64,000 bases of DNA from Brevibacterium siliguriense (lineage in GTDB: Bacteria > Actinomycetota > Actinomycetes > Actinomycetales > Brevibacteriaceae). Below are positions 37,878 to 46,185 of the stretch, piece after piece (within the stretch, counting starts at the first letter, position 1; every line of letters begins with the position of its first letter). The notes beneath the pieces are model-generated. The model saw only the letters and a list, made by a program, of their open reading frames with translations, had not been told where the DNA came from and made no database searches. The DNA is taken from assembly GCF_900105315.1 (NCBI RefSeq), contig NZ_LT629766.1, positions 1,736,001 through 1,800,000 of the forward strand, in the 5' to 3' direction. Made by a program: the position numbers and the translations under genes.

Positions 37878-38570
37878 TCATCCGTTGAGGATGATGACAT
37901 CGAGGGTGCGCGGTCCGTGCACTCCCTCGACCCGGCTGAGCTCGATATCGCTCGTGGCCGACGGCCCTGAGATGAACGTCAGCGGCGCGTGCGCGTCGAG
38001 GCGGGCGATCGCCTCCGGCACGATGTCGACGATGTCGCCCGTCCGGACGATGCACACATGGTGGTCGGGCACCAACGTGATCGCCCGTCGTCCGCACTCG
38101 TCCGATCCGTCGAGGACGATCGTCCCGGTCTGCGCGATCGCCACCGCCGAGGCGGTCACCACCCCTCCTTGACCGTCGAGGTCGTCGACGCTGAGCTCCT
38201 CACCCGGAGCATCGACCCTCACCTCACCGGAGAAGCCCCGCAGCCAGGTCTCGTCGAGACCGCGGGGGACGACGACCGAGGAGTGGCCGCCGATGAGTTC
38301 GGCGATCGTCTCGCTCGGATCGCCGTCGGCGCGGTGCACGTTCGCCTTGTAGTCGACGAGGCGGTCGATGAGCAGATCGATGAGGCCCTCACCCGTGTGC
38401 GTGCCTTCATGGTGGTAGCCGGACTCCGCGGCCGTGGCGGCGGCGTTCGCAGTGCTGCCCGTGCCGCGCGCCGGCGTCACCGGAGACGAGGACACGTACT
38501 CGCCGCCGCCGCGGCGGCCGAGGGCTTCGCCGATGCGGGCGAGGATCTCCTCGCGTGCGTTGTCAGTCAT
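37878..38570 (-). CDS. lutC: Lactate utilisation protein C (LUD domain)
   Basis: A 230-residue LUD-domain protein, third member of the LutABC L-lactate-oxidising complex. Conserved segments: AIAQTGTIVLDG, ITLVPDHHVCIV, and FISGPSATSDIE with a final VHGPRTLDVIIL. ATG 38570 overlaps the lutB stop (ATGA). Confidence 0.9.
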   Translation of the reverse strand: MTDNAREEILARIGEALGRRGGGEYVSSSPVTPARGTGSTANAAATAAESGYHHEGTHTGEGLIDLLIDRLVDYKANVHRADGDPSETIAELIGGHSSVVVPRGLDETWLRGFSGEVRVDAPGEELSVDDLDGQGGVVTASAVAIAQTGTIVLDGSDECGRRAITLVPDHHVCIVRTGDIVDIVPEAIARLDAHAPLTFISGPSATSDIELSRVEGVHGPRTLDVIILNG

Positions 38571-40090
38571 CGCTGTCTCTCCTCGTCGCGGTCGTCCGCT
38601 TCCTCTTCGGCCCACAGCTGCCGGAAGCTCTTCTCCGGCAGCGCCGGGATGTCCCGGCTCGAGGTCCAGGCGCCGGCGATTCCGGGCAGGGCGTTGATCT
38701 GCTCTCCGCCGGTGACCTTGTGCGCGAGGGGCAGTCCCTTCTCTGCCGCGGCCATCCGCTTCCCGTCGCCCATCATCCACGACGCGCCGGTGAGGGCGGC
38801 GTCGAGCTGGGAGGACACGGGGGAGTGGTTGGCCTCGACATCTTCGCTCCGCAGATGGACGAGGATCTCCGGGATGTTGATCTTCACCGGGCACACGTCG
38901 TAGCAGGCGCCGCACAGGCTCGACGCGTACGGCAGCGAACCATTGCCCTGCTCTTCGACTCCCGTGAGCAGAGGGGACAGGATCGCTCCGATCGGCCCCG
39001 GGTAGGTCGAGCCGTAGGCGTGCCCGCCGGTGCGTTCGTAGACGGGGCAGACATTCATGCAGGCCGAGCAGCGGATGCAGTTGAGCGCGGTACGCCCGTG
39101 CTCGTCGGCCAGGGCCCTGGTGCGTCCGTTGTCGAGGAGGACGAGGTGGACGTTCTGCGGACCGTCGCCTTCGAACCGACCCGTCCAGAACGAGGTGTAC
39201 GGGTTCATCCGCTCACCGGTGGACGACCGCGGCAGCAGCTGCAGGAACACCTCGAGATCGGCGAACCGCGGCAGCAGCTTCTCGATGCCCATGACGGTGA
39301 TGAGCGTCTCCGGCAGGGTCAGGCACATGCGTCCGTTGCCCTCGGACTCCACCACACCGAGGGTGCCGGTCTCCGCGATGCCGAAGTTCGCTCCGGAGAT
39401 CGCGACCTTCGTGGTGAGGAATTTGTGGCGCAGATGTCGGCGGGCCGCCTCGGCGAGGACGGCCGGTTCGTTCGTCAGCTCCCCGGCGTCGGGCATCTTG
39501 TCCATGAAGATCTCACGGATCTCATCCCGGTTGCGGTGGATGGCGGGAACGAGGATATGGCTGGGCTTGTCCTCGCCGAGCTGGACGATGAGCTCGGCCA
39601 GATCCGTCTCGAATGCATCGATGCCCTCGGTTTCGAGGTGTTCGTTCAGCCCGATCTCCTGAGTAGCCATCGACTTGACCTTGATGACCTCACGGCGGCC
39701 GTTGTCGAGCACCGGAGCGCTGTCCTCGACGAGCTCGGTGACGATGGCATTGGCTTCGTCGGCGTCGCGGGCCCAGTGGATGATGCCGCCGGCGGCGGTG
39801 AAGGCTTCCTCGAACTGCGCGAGATACTCGGGCAGGTTCGCCATCACCTCGTTCTTCGTGGCCTCACCGGCATCGCGCAGAGCCTCCCAATCGTCGAGTT
39901 CGGAGACGACGTCGGCGCGCTTGGATCGGATCGTCGAGGTGGCGTGTCCGATGTTGTTGCGCAGCTGCTGATTACTCAGATGTTCGTGTGAGGCCGCGGG
40001 AAAGGCCTCGGCTTCGACGATATTGCCCTGCCCGCCGGGCAGATCGCTGCGTCGCTTCGACGGCAGCAGCGGCATTCCCAGAAAGGTCAT
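38567..40090 (-). CDS. lutB: Lactate utilisation iron-sulfur protein B
   Basis: A 507-residue protein. The N-terminal LUD-like half has GANFGIAETGTL; two ferredoxin clusters follow: Cys338, 341, 344, 348 (CIRCSACMNVCP) and Cys393, 396, 400 (CGACYDVCP). It passes electrons in L-lactate oxidation to pyruvate. Coupled by ATGA to both lutA and lutC. Confidence 0.93.
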   Translation of the reverse strand: MTFLGMPLLPSKRRSDLPGGQGNIVEAEAFPAASHEHLSNQQLRNNIGHATSTIRSKRADVVSELDDWEALRDAGEATKNEVMANLPEYLAQFEEAFTAAGGIIHWARDADEANAIVTELVEDSAPVLDNGRREVIKVKSMATQEIGLNEHLETEGIDAFETDLAELIVQLGEDKPSHILVPAIHRNRDEIREIFMDKMPDAGELTNEPAVLAEAARRHLRHKFLTTKVAISGANFGIAETGTLGVVESEGNGRMCLTLPETLITVMGIEKLLPRFADLEVFLQLLPRSSTGERMNPYTSFWTGRFEGDGPQNVHLVLLDNGRTRALADEHGRTALNCIRCSACMNVCPVYERTGGHAYGSTYPGPIGAILSPLLTGVEEQGNGSLPYASSLCGACYDVCPVKINIPEILVHLRSEDVEANHSPVSSQLDAALTGASWMMGDGKRMAAAEKGLPLAHKVTGGEQINALPGIAGAWTSSRDIPALPEKSFRQLWAEEEADDRDEERQR

Positions 40091-41082
40091 CGCAGGCTCC
40101 CTCCGCTCACTTCGCCTCCTTCGCTCGGCACACGCAGCGGGTCTTCCTTCGTCGACGCGAGGATGCGGGCCAGGTGGACCGCGGCCTGACCGACACGGAA
40201 GCCCGCCTGGGACCGACTCGGCTCGGCCGGAGAGGTGCCCCGATGGCCTGGGGTGAGATGGTCGTCATCGTCGGCACCCACGACCGTCGTCAGCGTCTCG
40301 GTCGTGTGTCCCCGGGCGTCCGTCGTACTCGTCTCCTTGACATGGACGGCCGTGACCTCCGGGGCTCCGTCGAAATGTCCGGTGCGGTCGAACCGTGACA
40401 TCCCACCGCCGATGTGCAGCAGACAGGAGGCATCACCGCCGGTGCACACATCGGCTTCGGTCGCCTGGATGGTGCGGACCTTGTCGGCGAGCATCGCCGA
40501 GGACACCTCCGGGTTCTTCACAGAGAAGGTGCCGCCGAAACCGCAGCAGGAATCGGCCAGCGGCAGTTCGACGAAGTCGATGCCCTCGACGGACCGGACG
40601 AGGGAGGACTGACGGTCACCGAGACGCAGCAGTCGCATTCCGTGGCACGACGGATGATAGGTGACTCGGTGTGGGAAGTGCGAGCCGAGGTCGGCTGCGG
40701 CATCGGTGACGCCTTCGACATCGGTGAGGAACTGGGTGAGCTCATAGGTGCGGCCGGCCACCTCGGCGGCTGCGGAGGCCAAGGCGTCATTGCCCATCCG
40801 CGCTGCGACCATCGGCTGCTGGTGGCCGAGCGAGGCCACACAGGAGGCCGAGGGGGCGACGGCGACATCCCATTCGGTGCTCGTGAAGGCGCGCACATGG
40901 TTGGCGATGACCGGTTCCGCCTGTGCGAACTTGCCGGAGTTGATATGCATCTGCCCGCAGCAGGACTGCCCTTCGGGGAAGATGACCTCGTGGCCCAGCC
41001 TGCGCAGAATACTCACGGTTGCCTGCGCAACCTCGGGATACATCGCATCGACGATGCAGGTGGCGAACAGTGCGATCCTCAT
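40087..41082 (-). CDS. lutA: Lactate utilisation protein A (CCG-domain)
   Basis: A 331-residue protein with two cysteine-rich CCG domains, seen as SCCGQMHINSG and DSCCGFGGTFSV, which bind iron-sulfur or heterodisulfide-type clusters. Typical LutA is about 240 residues. Here about 55 extra residues rich in Thr, Asp and His (RGHTTETLTTVVGADDDD) are inserted between HIGGGMSR and the closing RVGQAAVHLARILAS. First gene of lutABC. Confidence 0.9.
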   Translation of the reverse strand: MRIALFATCIVDAMYPEVAQATVSILRRLGHEVIFPEGQSCCGQMHINSGKFAQAEPVIANHVRAFTSTEWDVAVAPSASCVASLGHQQPMVAARMGNDALASAAAEVAGRTYELTQFLTDVEGVTDAAADLGSHFPHRVTYHPSCHGMRLLRLGDRQSSLVRSVEGIDFVELPLADSCCGFGGTFSVKNPEVSSAMLADKVRTIQATEADVCTGGDASCLLHIGGGMSRFDRTGHFDGAPEVTAVHVKETSTTDARGHTTETLTTVVGADDDDHLTPGHRGTSPAEPSRSQAGFRVGQAAVHLARILASTKEDPLRVPSEGGEVSGGSLR

Positions 41083-41390
41083 CTGACCTCCGAGCCGGAC
41101 GCTGTGCTATGCGGTTTGCGGGATCGGCATCCGACTGGGACGAAGCCGTGGTCGGAAACGGTCCTTGTCACTCCGTGCTCAGACGGTAGCACCGGGGCCT
41201 GACGCGGCAAATGCGCGCGACCGACAGGGCGCGCCGGTGCGCGGATCGATGCGGAAGTCCGGTCGCCTCGGAGGAGGGCGAAGCGATTTAGGTCCTATGA
41301 CCCTGCGCTAATCTCCAGCGTCGATCTCAGTGGCGACGATGCCCGCGCAGACCCATTTACCTGGGACGGGACCGCCCATAGGATGACGTT
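41083..41390. other. Divergent intergenic region, lutA / SCO6745-like gene
   Basis: 308 bases that must hold both promoters. No clear palindrome or consensus promoter was found by eye, and no reading frame worth reporting. Confidence 0.4.
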
Positions 41391-42311
41391 ATGGATTCCC
41401 AGCGCACACAGAACATCAGAACTGTCTCGGCCCGCATCAACTCCTTCCACTCGTCGATCTACTTCTCGCAGACGGTGGGTGCCGAATACGCGAAGTACGG
41501 ACTCGAGCCCGGTGTCGAAGGCAATATGGCCGCTCGTTCGGCCCCGCTGGGACGGGTGAATCCCGGAGTCGTGTCCGCCGCGTACTACAACTACTCCCCG
41601 AACTTCATCGCCGCTCTGCTGCCGCGACTGTGGGAGACGGTGTCCCCGGAGCAAATGGTCCGGGCCCGCTTCGATGCGGTGAGTGCGTATATGGCCGAAC
41701 TCTTCGGCGACCGTGACGACATCGCCCTGCTCACCGAGTCGGCCCACCAGATGACGGAGACGTTGGCCCCCGTGCTCGCCGCCATGGACTTCGCCGGCCG
41801 CACCCTGGCCGCGGCCACCGCCGATGTCATCGGCAGCCACCAGGCGAGCACCGCGTTCGAGAAGATGTGGGACGTGGCGACGGTAGCCCGCGAGTTCCGC
41901 GGCGACGGCCACGTCGCCTCACTCGTCACCGCTGGTGTGCCCGGAATCGACGCCCTCATGCTCGATGTCGCGACAGGTGCCGGATTCCGCCCGCGAGCGG
42001 CGCAGAAGACCCGCGGCTACACCGATGAGGAATGGCAGACCGCTCAGGCCAGGCTCGCCGAGGCGGGGCTGATCACCGTGGACAAGGACGATCGAGGGCA
42101 CGACCTGCCCGCCATCACCGGGGCGGGACGTGACCTGAAGGAACAGGTCGAAACCCTCACCGACGGCACGGTCACAGCCGCGTGGTCGGTCCTCGACGAC
42201 CAGACGATCGAATCGCTGCTGTCTCCGAGCCGCGACCTGCTGCGCGTGATCGCGAAGTCCGGTGCCTTTCCGTCGAACATCTTCGCTCGCCCGGAGAAGA
42301 AGGCCGGCTGA
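41391..42311 (+). CDS. SCO6745/SalK-like helix-turn-helix protein
   Basis: A 306-residue protein resembling the actinobacterial SCO6745 family, whose C-terminal third looks like a winged helix (LAEAGLITVDKDDRGHDLPAITGAGR). The N-terminal two thirds are helical (SSIYFSQTVGAEYAKYG, RSAPLGRVNPGVV). AGGA lies about seven bases before ATG 41391. Molecular function is not established. Confidence 0.7.
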   Translation: MDSQRTQNIRTVSARINSFHSSIYFSQTVGAEYAKYGLEPGVEGNMAARSAPLGRVNPGVVSAAYYNYSPNFIAALLPRLWETVSPEQMVRARFDAVSAYMAELFGDRDDIALLTESAHQMTETLAPVLAAMDFAGRTLAAATADVIGSHQASTAFEKMWDVATVAREFRGDGHVASLVTAGVPGIDALMLDVATGAGFRPRAAQKTRGYTDEEWQTAQARLAEAGLITVDKDDRGHDLPAITGAGRDLKEQVETLTDGTVTAAWSVLDDQTIESLLSPSRDLLRVIAKSGAFPSNIFARPEKKAG

Positions 42312-42339
42312 AGCACGATCAGCGCTGCCGTGCCCGCTC

Positions 42340-42545
42340 CACATGGGAGCGGGCATGGTCGAGCGCAGAATCGAGCGCATCGTGGTGGTGTTGACCATCC
42401 GCGCCGCCGTGACGAAGAGGACTCCGCCGAGTGCCGCCAGCGGAATCCGGCTCACCGGTCCCGCAGCCGCCAGCACGATGAGCAGCACCACAGCCGCGTG
42501 GACGCTCGAGGCCAGGCGCGTACGACCGCCGGCAGTCAGGCGGCG
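42340..42545 (-). pseudogene. Relic of a second SulP transporter
   Basis: A reverse-strand frame reading TAGGRTRLASSVHAAVVLLIVLAA, then PLAALGGVLFVTAARM, matches the core of SulP membrane domains. It begins at the orn stop and breaks off after about 60 residues with no start or STAS domain. It is not a piece of the intact sulP gene at 34139-35722, whose corresponding sequence differs. Confidence 0.6.
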
Positions 42546-42546
42546 G

Positions 42547-43167
42547 TCAGTCCTCGTCGGTCTGCTTCGGGTAGTTCTCGGCCACCTCGGCGGCGATGGA
42601 CTTCGCCTCATCGGAGCTCGGCCCCTCGGCGGAGAACACGGCTTTCCGATAGTACTGAAGTTCGATGATCGAGTCGATGATGTCACCGAGCGCGCGGTGA
42701 TTGCCGTGCTTGGCCGGTGCCTGGAAGTAGGCGCGCGGGAACCACTGCTTGGACAGTTCCTTGATGGAGGAGACATCGATGATCCGGTAGTGCAGGTGAT
42801 CGACGAGTTCGGGCATCTGCTTGGTGAGGAACACTTTGTCGGTGCCCACCGAGTTCCCGCCCAGCGGGGCCTTGCCCGACTCGGGGACATGCTTCTTCAC
42901 GTATTCGAGAACTTGTGTCTGCGCCTCGGCAACGGTGGTGCCTGCGTCGAGTTCGGTGATCAGCCCCGAGGCGGTGTGCATATTAGTGACGAATTCGTTC
43001 ATATTCGCCCGTGCATCCGCCGAGGGCCTGATGACGATGTCGATTCCGTCGTCGAGGGGATTGAGCTCGAAGTCGGTGACGATCGCAGCCACCTCGATGA
43101 GTTCGTCCCGCACCTCGTCGAGGCCGGTCATTTCGCAGTCGATCCACACAATTCTGTTGTTGCTCAC
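42547..43167 (-). CDS. orn: Oligoribonuclease
   Basis: A 206-residue DEDDh 3'-5' exonuclease that clears short RNA and linear pGpG. Asp10 and Glu12 lie in WIDCEMTGLD, a conserved Asp in NSVGTDK, and the closing His/Asp in KHGNHRALGDI. Length and ends are normal. Confidence 0.95.
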   Translation of the reverse strand: MSNNRIVWIDCEMTGLDEVRDELIEVAAIVTDFELNPLDDGIDIVIRPSADARANMNEFVTNMHTASGLITELDAGTTVAEAQTQVLEYVKKHVPESGKAPLGGNSVGTDKVFLTKQMPELVDHLHYRIIDVSSIKELSKQWFPRAYFQAPAKHGNHRALGDIIDSIIELQYYRKAVFSAEGPSSDEAKSIAAEVAENYPKQTDED

Positions 43168-43442
43168 CCACCCAGCTTAGGGCAGAGAAAGGCGGCCAGG
43201 ACATTCCGGGGTGGATTCGGTACCCATCTGCGGAGGGGGCACGAGCGCCTCGGCGAGGGTGAAGGCCGGAGTGCGGACGGCAGCCGGAGGGCCGCCTCGG
43301 TGCTGTCCGGGAGAGGATACGGGCATGTGAACGCCGACACACACTGAGCGTGCGCACAGAGTCGATGTCCGGTCTGTGACTTAAACTTGAAGGGTCCCCG
43401 AACTGGGGTGCCATTTTTGCTCGGCTGAGGGAAGGTACGCAC

Positions 43443-45062
43443 GTGCGTTACACATTCGCTGTGATTCTCATGGTGGTGGGTGTTGTCGTCGGTGGCCTCG
43501 GCATCCTGCAGAAGACACTGTGGGCGCCGGAGGATACGATCAGTGCCACCGCACAGATCGACGCCGACAAACCGGCGGTCATCGTCGACCCCGGAATGCT
43601 CAACCTCTACGAAACGCCTGCGACCCTGACGGTCAAAGGCAGCGGTGACCTCACGATCGCCCAAGCTCCGATCGAGAACGTCGAGGCCTGGGCGGGGCAG
43701 TCCGCCTACGATCGCGTCACCGGGATCGCCGAGGGCGGAAAGCTCACGACCAAGGGGACCGACGGTGAGGGCAAGGTGCCCAACCCGGCTGGGGCCGACC
43801 TTTGGCAGTCCGAAGTCACCGGCACCGATTCGGTGGAGCTGGAATGGAACGACGATGCCAACCGCACCGGATTCCTTGTCGCCGGTGACGGCGAAGCCGG
43901 AGCCGTCGAATCCGTGACGCTGACCTGGCCCAACCACACCGAGACCCCATGGGCGCTTCCGCTGATGATCATCGGCGGCGTCGTCTTCGTCATCGGCGTC
44001 GTCCTCCTCTTCCTCGGCGCGAACAATTCGAAGAAGGAAGCGAACCGCCGCAAGGCACGCCAGGAGCGCCGCCGGAAGCTCGCCGAATACGGCACCGCCT
44101 TCGCCGTCGTCCCCGTGCTCGCACTCAGCGCCTGTGGGCCCGAAGAGCTGCCGAAGCCCGAGCCCTCCGAGGCTCCGAGCTCAGCGGCTGCGGGCGTCAC
44201 CGACGATCAGGCGAAGAGGATTCTCGATTCCGTCGCCGCCGACGTCAAGGCTGCGGACAAGAAGACCGATAAGAAGGCGCTGGCCAAACGCGCCGCCGGC
44301 CCCGCTCTCAAGCAGCGCGAGGATCTGTACAAGGTCAAGGAGAAGGTTGACGATCAGAAGATGGCGCCGGCCGTGGCCAGCGAAGAGATCGTCGCCAACT
44401 ACACGTCGGCCACCGATTCCTGGCCGCGCGTGACCAGCCTCATCACCTCCGCCGGAGGAAACTCGCAGCTGCTGGTGCTGACCCAGGAGGATCCGCGCAG
44501 CAACTACAAACTGTGGTCTCAGACCCAGCTGACAGCTGGCACGAAGCTGCCCGAGCTGCCCGACTCGCGGCAGGGCGCGAAGATGCTCGAACCCGGATCC
44601 AAGGACTTCGCCACGACCCCGGAGAAAGCCGTTGCCGACTACGCGAAGGCACTCGGCAGCGGAGCGGACTCGAAGGAGGCGAAGAAGTTCGAGGCCGATG
44701 ACTTCTCGAAGTCCATCTGGAAGAACCAGAAGAACCAGAAGGACAGCGCCGCAGCCGGCAAGGCCGAAGTGGACTACAAGTACACCCCGGGCAAGGAACT
44801 CGTCGCCCAGGGCACCGCCGGTGACGCCGCCATCGTCACCGGAGTCATCGAAGCCGAATCGACGATCAGCCCCGAATCGAAGGAAGGACGCACCGGCACC
44901 CTGTCCCTGTCGTCGCCGCAGAAGGAACTCGTCGGCTCCGCGTCGACCCAGCAGTCGGTGACGACGAAGACCACCCAGGTGCTCACCTTCCTCGTGCCCA
45001 AGGACGGAAAGGTCAAGCTCATCGGCGGTCTCGAGACTCTCTCCGGAGCCGAAGCAGGCTGA
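43443..45062 (+). CDS. Large envelope protein with internal lipoprotein-type signal (paralogue 1)
   Basis: 539 residues from GTG 43443 (GGAAGG about eight bases upstream). Helix 1 is at 3-25, an outside domain at about 26-168, helix 2 at 171-193, then a strongly basic stretch (197-212). Next comes a hydrophobic segment ending LALSAC with Cys231, which together read exactly like a lipoprotein signal peptide and lipobox in mid-chain. The remaining 308 residues are hydrophilic and would be outside. No known family. The gene at 46182-47960 has the same layout, and the thioredoxin gene between them suggests a shared envelope role. Confidence 0.75.
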   Translation: MRYTFAVILMVVGVVVGGLGILQKTLWAPEDTISATAQIDADKPAVIVDPGMLNLYETPATLTVKGSGDLTIAQAPIENVEAWAGQSAYDRVTGIAEGGKLTTKGTDGEGKVPNPAGADLWQSEVTGTDSVELEWNDDANRTGFLVAGDGEAGAVESVTLTWPNHTETPWALPLMIIGGVVFVIGVVLLFLGANNSKKEANRRKARQERRRKLAEYGTAFAVVPVLALSACGPEELPKPEPSEAPSSAAAGVTDDQAKRILDSVAADVKAADKKTDKKALAKRAAGPALKQREDLYKVKEKVDDQKMAPAVASEEIVANYTSATDSWPRVTSLITSAGGNSQLLVLTQEDPRSNYKLWSQTQLTAGTKLPELPDSRQGAKMLEPGSKDFATTPEKAVADYAKALGSGADSKEAKKFEADDFSKSIWKNQKNQKDSAAAGKAEVDYKYTPGKELVAQGTAGDAAIVTGVIEAESTISPESKEGRTGTLSLSSPQKELVGSASTQQSVTTKTTQVLTFLVPKDGKVKLIGGLETLSGAEAG

Positions 45063-45213
45063 GCTGGAAGGGTCGGCACCGCGGCGTTCCTTCCCTGACG
45101 GCTGAGGAAATAGCCGTAGACGCATCGGTGTTGATACGTTCTGTTGGATAAGCATGGACCAGGTGCGTCACGGCTCTCGCCGAGCCCACCGACCGCGTCA
45201 CAAAGGAGACCAC

Positions 45214-46185
45214 ATGTCAATGGATCCCTCGCAGGAGAACGCGCAGCCCAACCAGGGCCTCGACCTGTCGGCAGTGCGGAGCAAGAACATGCCCGCCGAT
45301 CAGGGTGGGCAGGCCGGTGGTGCGAGTGCCGGCGCCGGTGGTACCGGTGGCCAGGCGGGTCAGGACCCGAATGCGGTCGCCGTTCCGGGACTGGTCTTCG
45401 ACGTCGATGAGTCGACCTTCACCAGCCTCGTCGCGATCTCCGACCGCGTGCCCGTCGTCATCGACCTGTGGGCCGACTGGTGCGAACCCTGCAAGCAGCT
45501 CTCCCCGGTCCTCGAACGCGTCGTCACCTCCTATGGGGGACGCCTGGTGCTGGCGAAGGTCGATGTCGATGCGAACCCGCGTCTGCAGCAGGCGTTCGGC
45601 GTCCAATCGATTCCCACGGTCGTCGCCCTCATCAAGGGTCAGCCCGTGCCGCTGTTCCAGAGCGCTCTGCCCGAACCGCAGGTCCAGGCGTACTTCGACG
45701 AACTGCTCAAGCTCGCCGGTGAGAACGGTGTGACCGGCCATGCGGCCGTCGGAGGAGCCGAGCCCGAACCGGCTGGTCCCGCCCACCCGGAGGCGGAAGA
45801 GGCACTGGCCAAGGGCGACTTCGATACTGCCGAGAGCCTGTTCAAGGCCGCACTGGCGAGCTCTCCGGCCGACGAAGAGGCGAAATTCGGTCTCGCCCGT
45901 GCAGGGCTGGGCCGCCGCCTCATCGACCAGGAGCCGGCCGACCTCATCGCCGCCGCCGATGCCGATCCCCAGGACGTCGAAGCCGCGAAGGCAGCTGCCG
46001 ACGCAGAGGTCGTCAGCGGCAATGCCGGCAGCGCCTTCAACCGACTCATCTCTCTCATCCGCACCACCGCGGGCGATGAGAAGGAATCCCTGCGCCTGCG
46101 CGTCCTCGATCTCTTCGAGGTCCTCGGCGCCGACGACCCAGCCGTGACCAAGGCACGGACCGCACTCATGAGGGCACTGTTCTGA
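45214..46185 (+). CDS. Thioredoxin-TPR protein, CnoX/YbbN type
   Basis: 323 residues. A Gly-rich N-terminal tail (to about 58) is followed by a thioredoxin domain with active site WCEPC (Cys90, Cys93) and cis-Pro in SIPTVVAL. The last about 130 residues are tetratricopeptide-like helices (EEALAKGDFDTAESLFKAAL). CnoX proteins protect chaperone clients from oxidation. ATG 45214 has AAGGAGA five bases upstream. There is no signal peptide, so it is cytoplasmic, even though both neighbours are envelope proteins. Confidence 0.88.
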   Translation: MSMDPSQENAQPNQGLDLSAVRSKNMPADQGGQAGGASAGAGGTGGQAGQDPNAVAVPGLVFDVDESTFTSLVAISDRVPVVIDLWADWCEPCKQLSPVLERVVTSYGGRLVLAKVDVDANPRLQQAFGVQSIPTVVALIKGQPVPLFQSALPEPQVQAYFDELLKLAGENGVTGHAAVGGAEPEPAGPAHPEAEEALAKGDFDTAESLFKAALASSPADEEAKFGLARAGLGRRLIDQEPADLIAAADADPQDVEAAKAAADAEVVSGNAGSAFNRLISLIRTTAGDEKESLRLRVLDLFEVLGADDPAVTKARTALMRALF

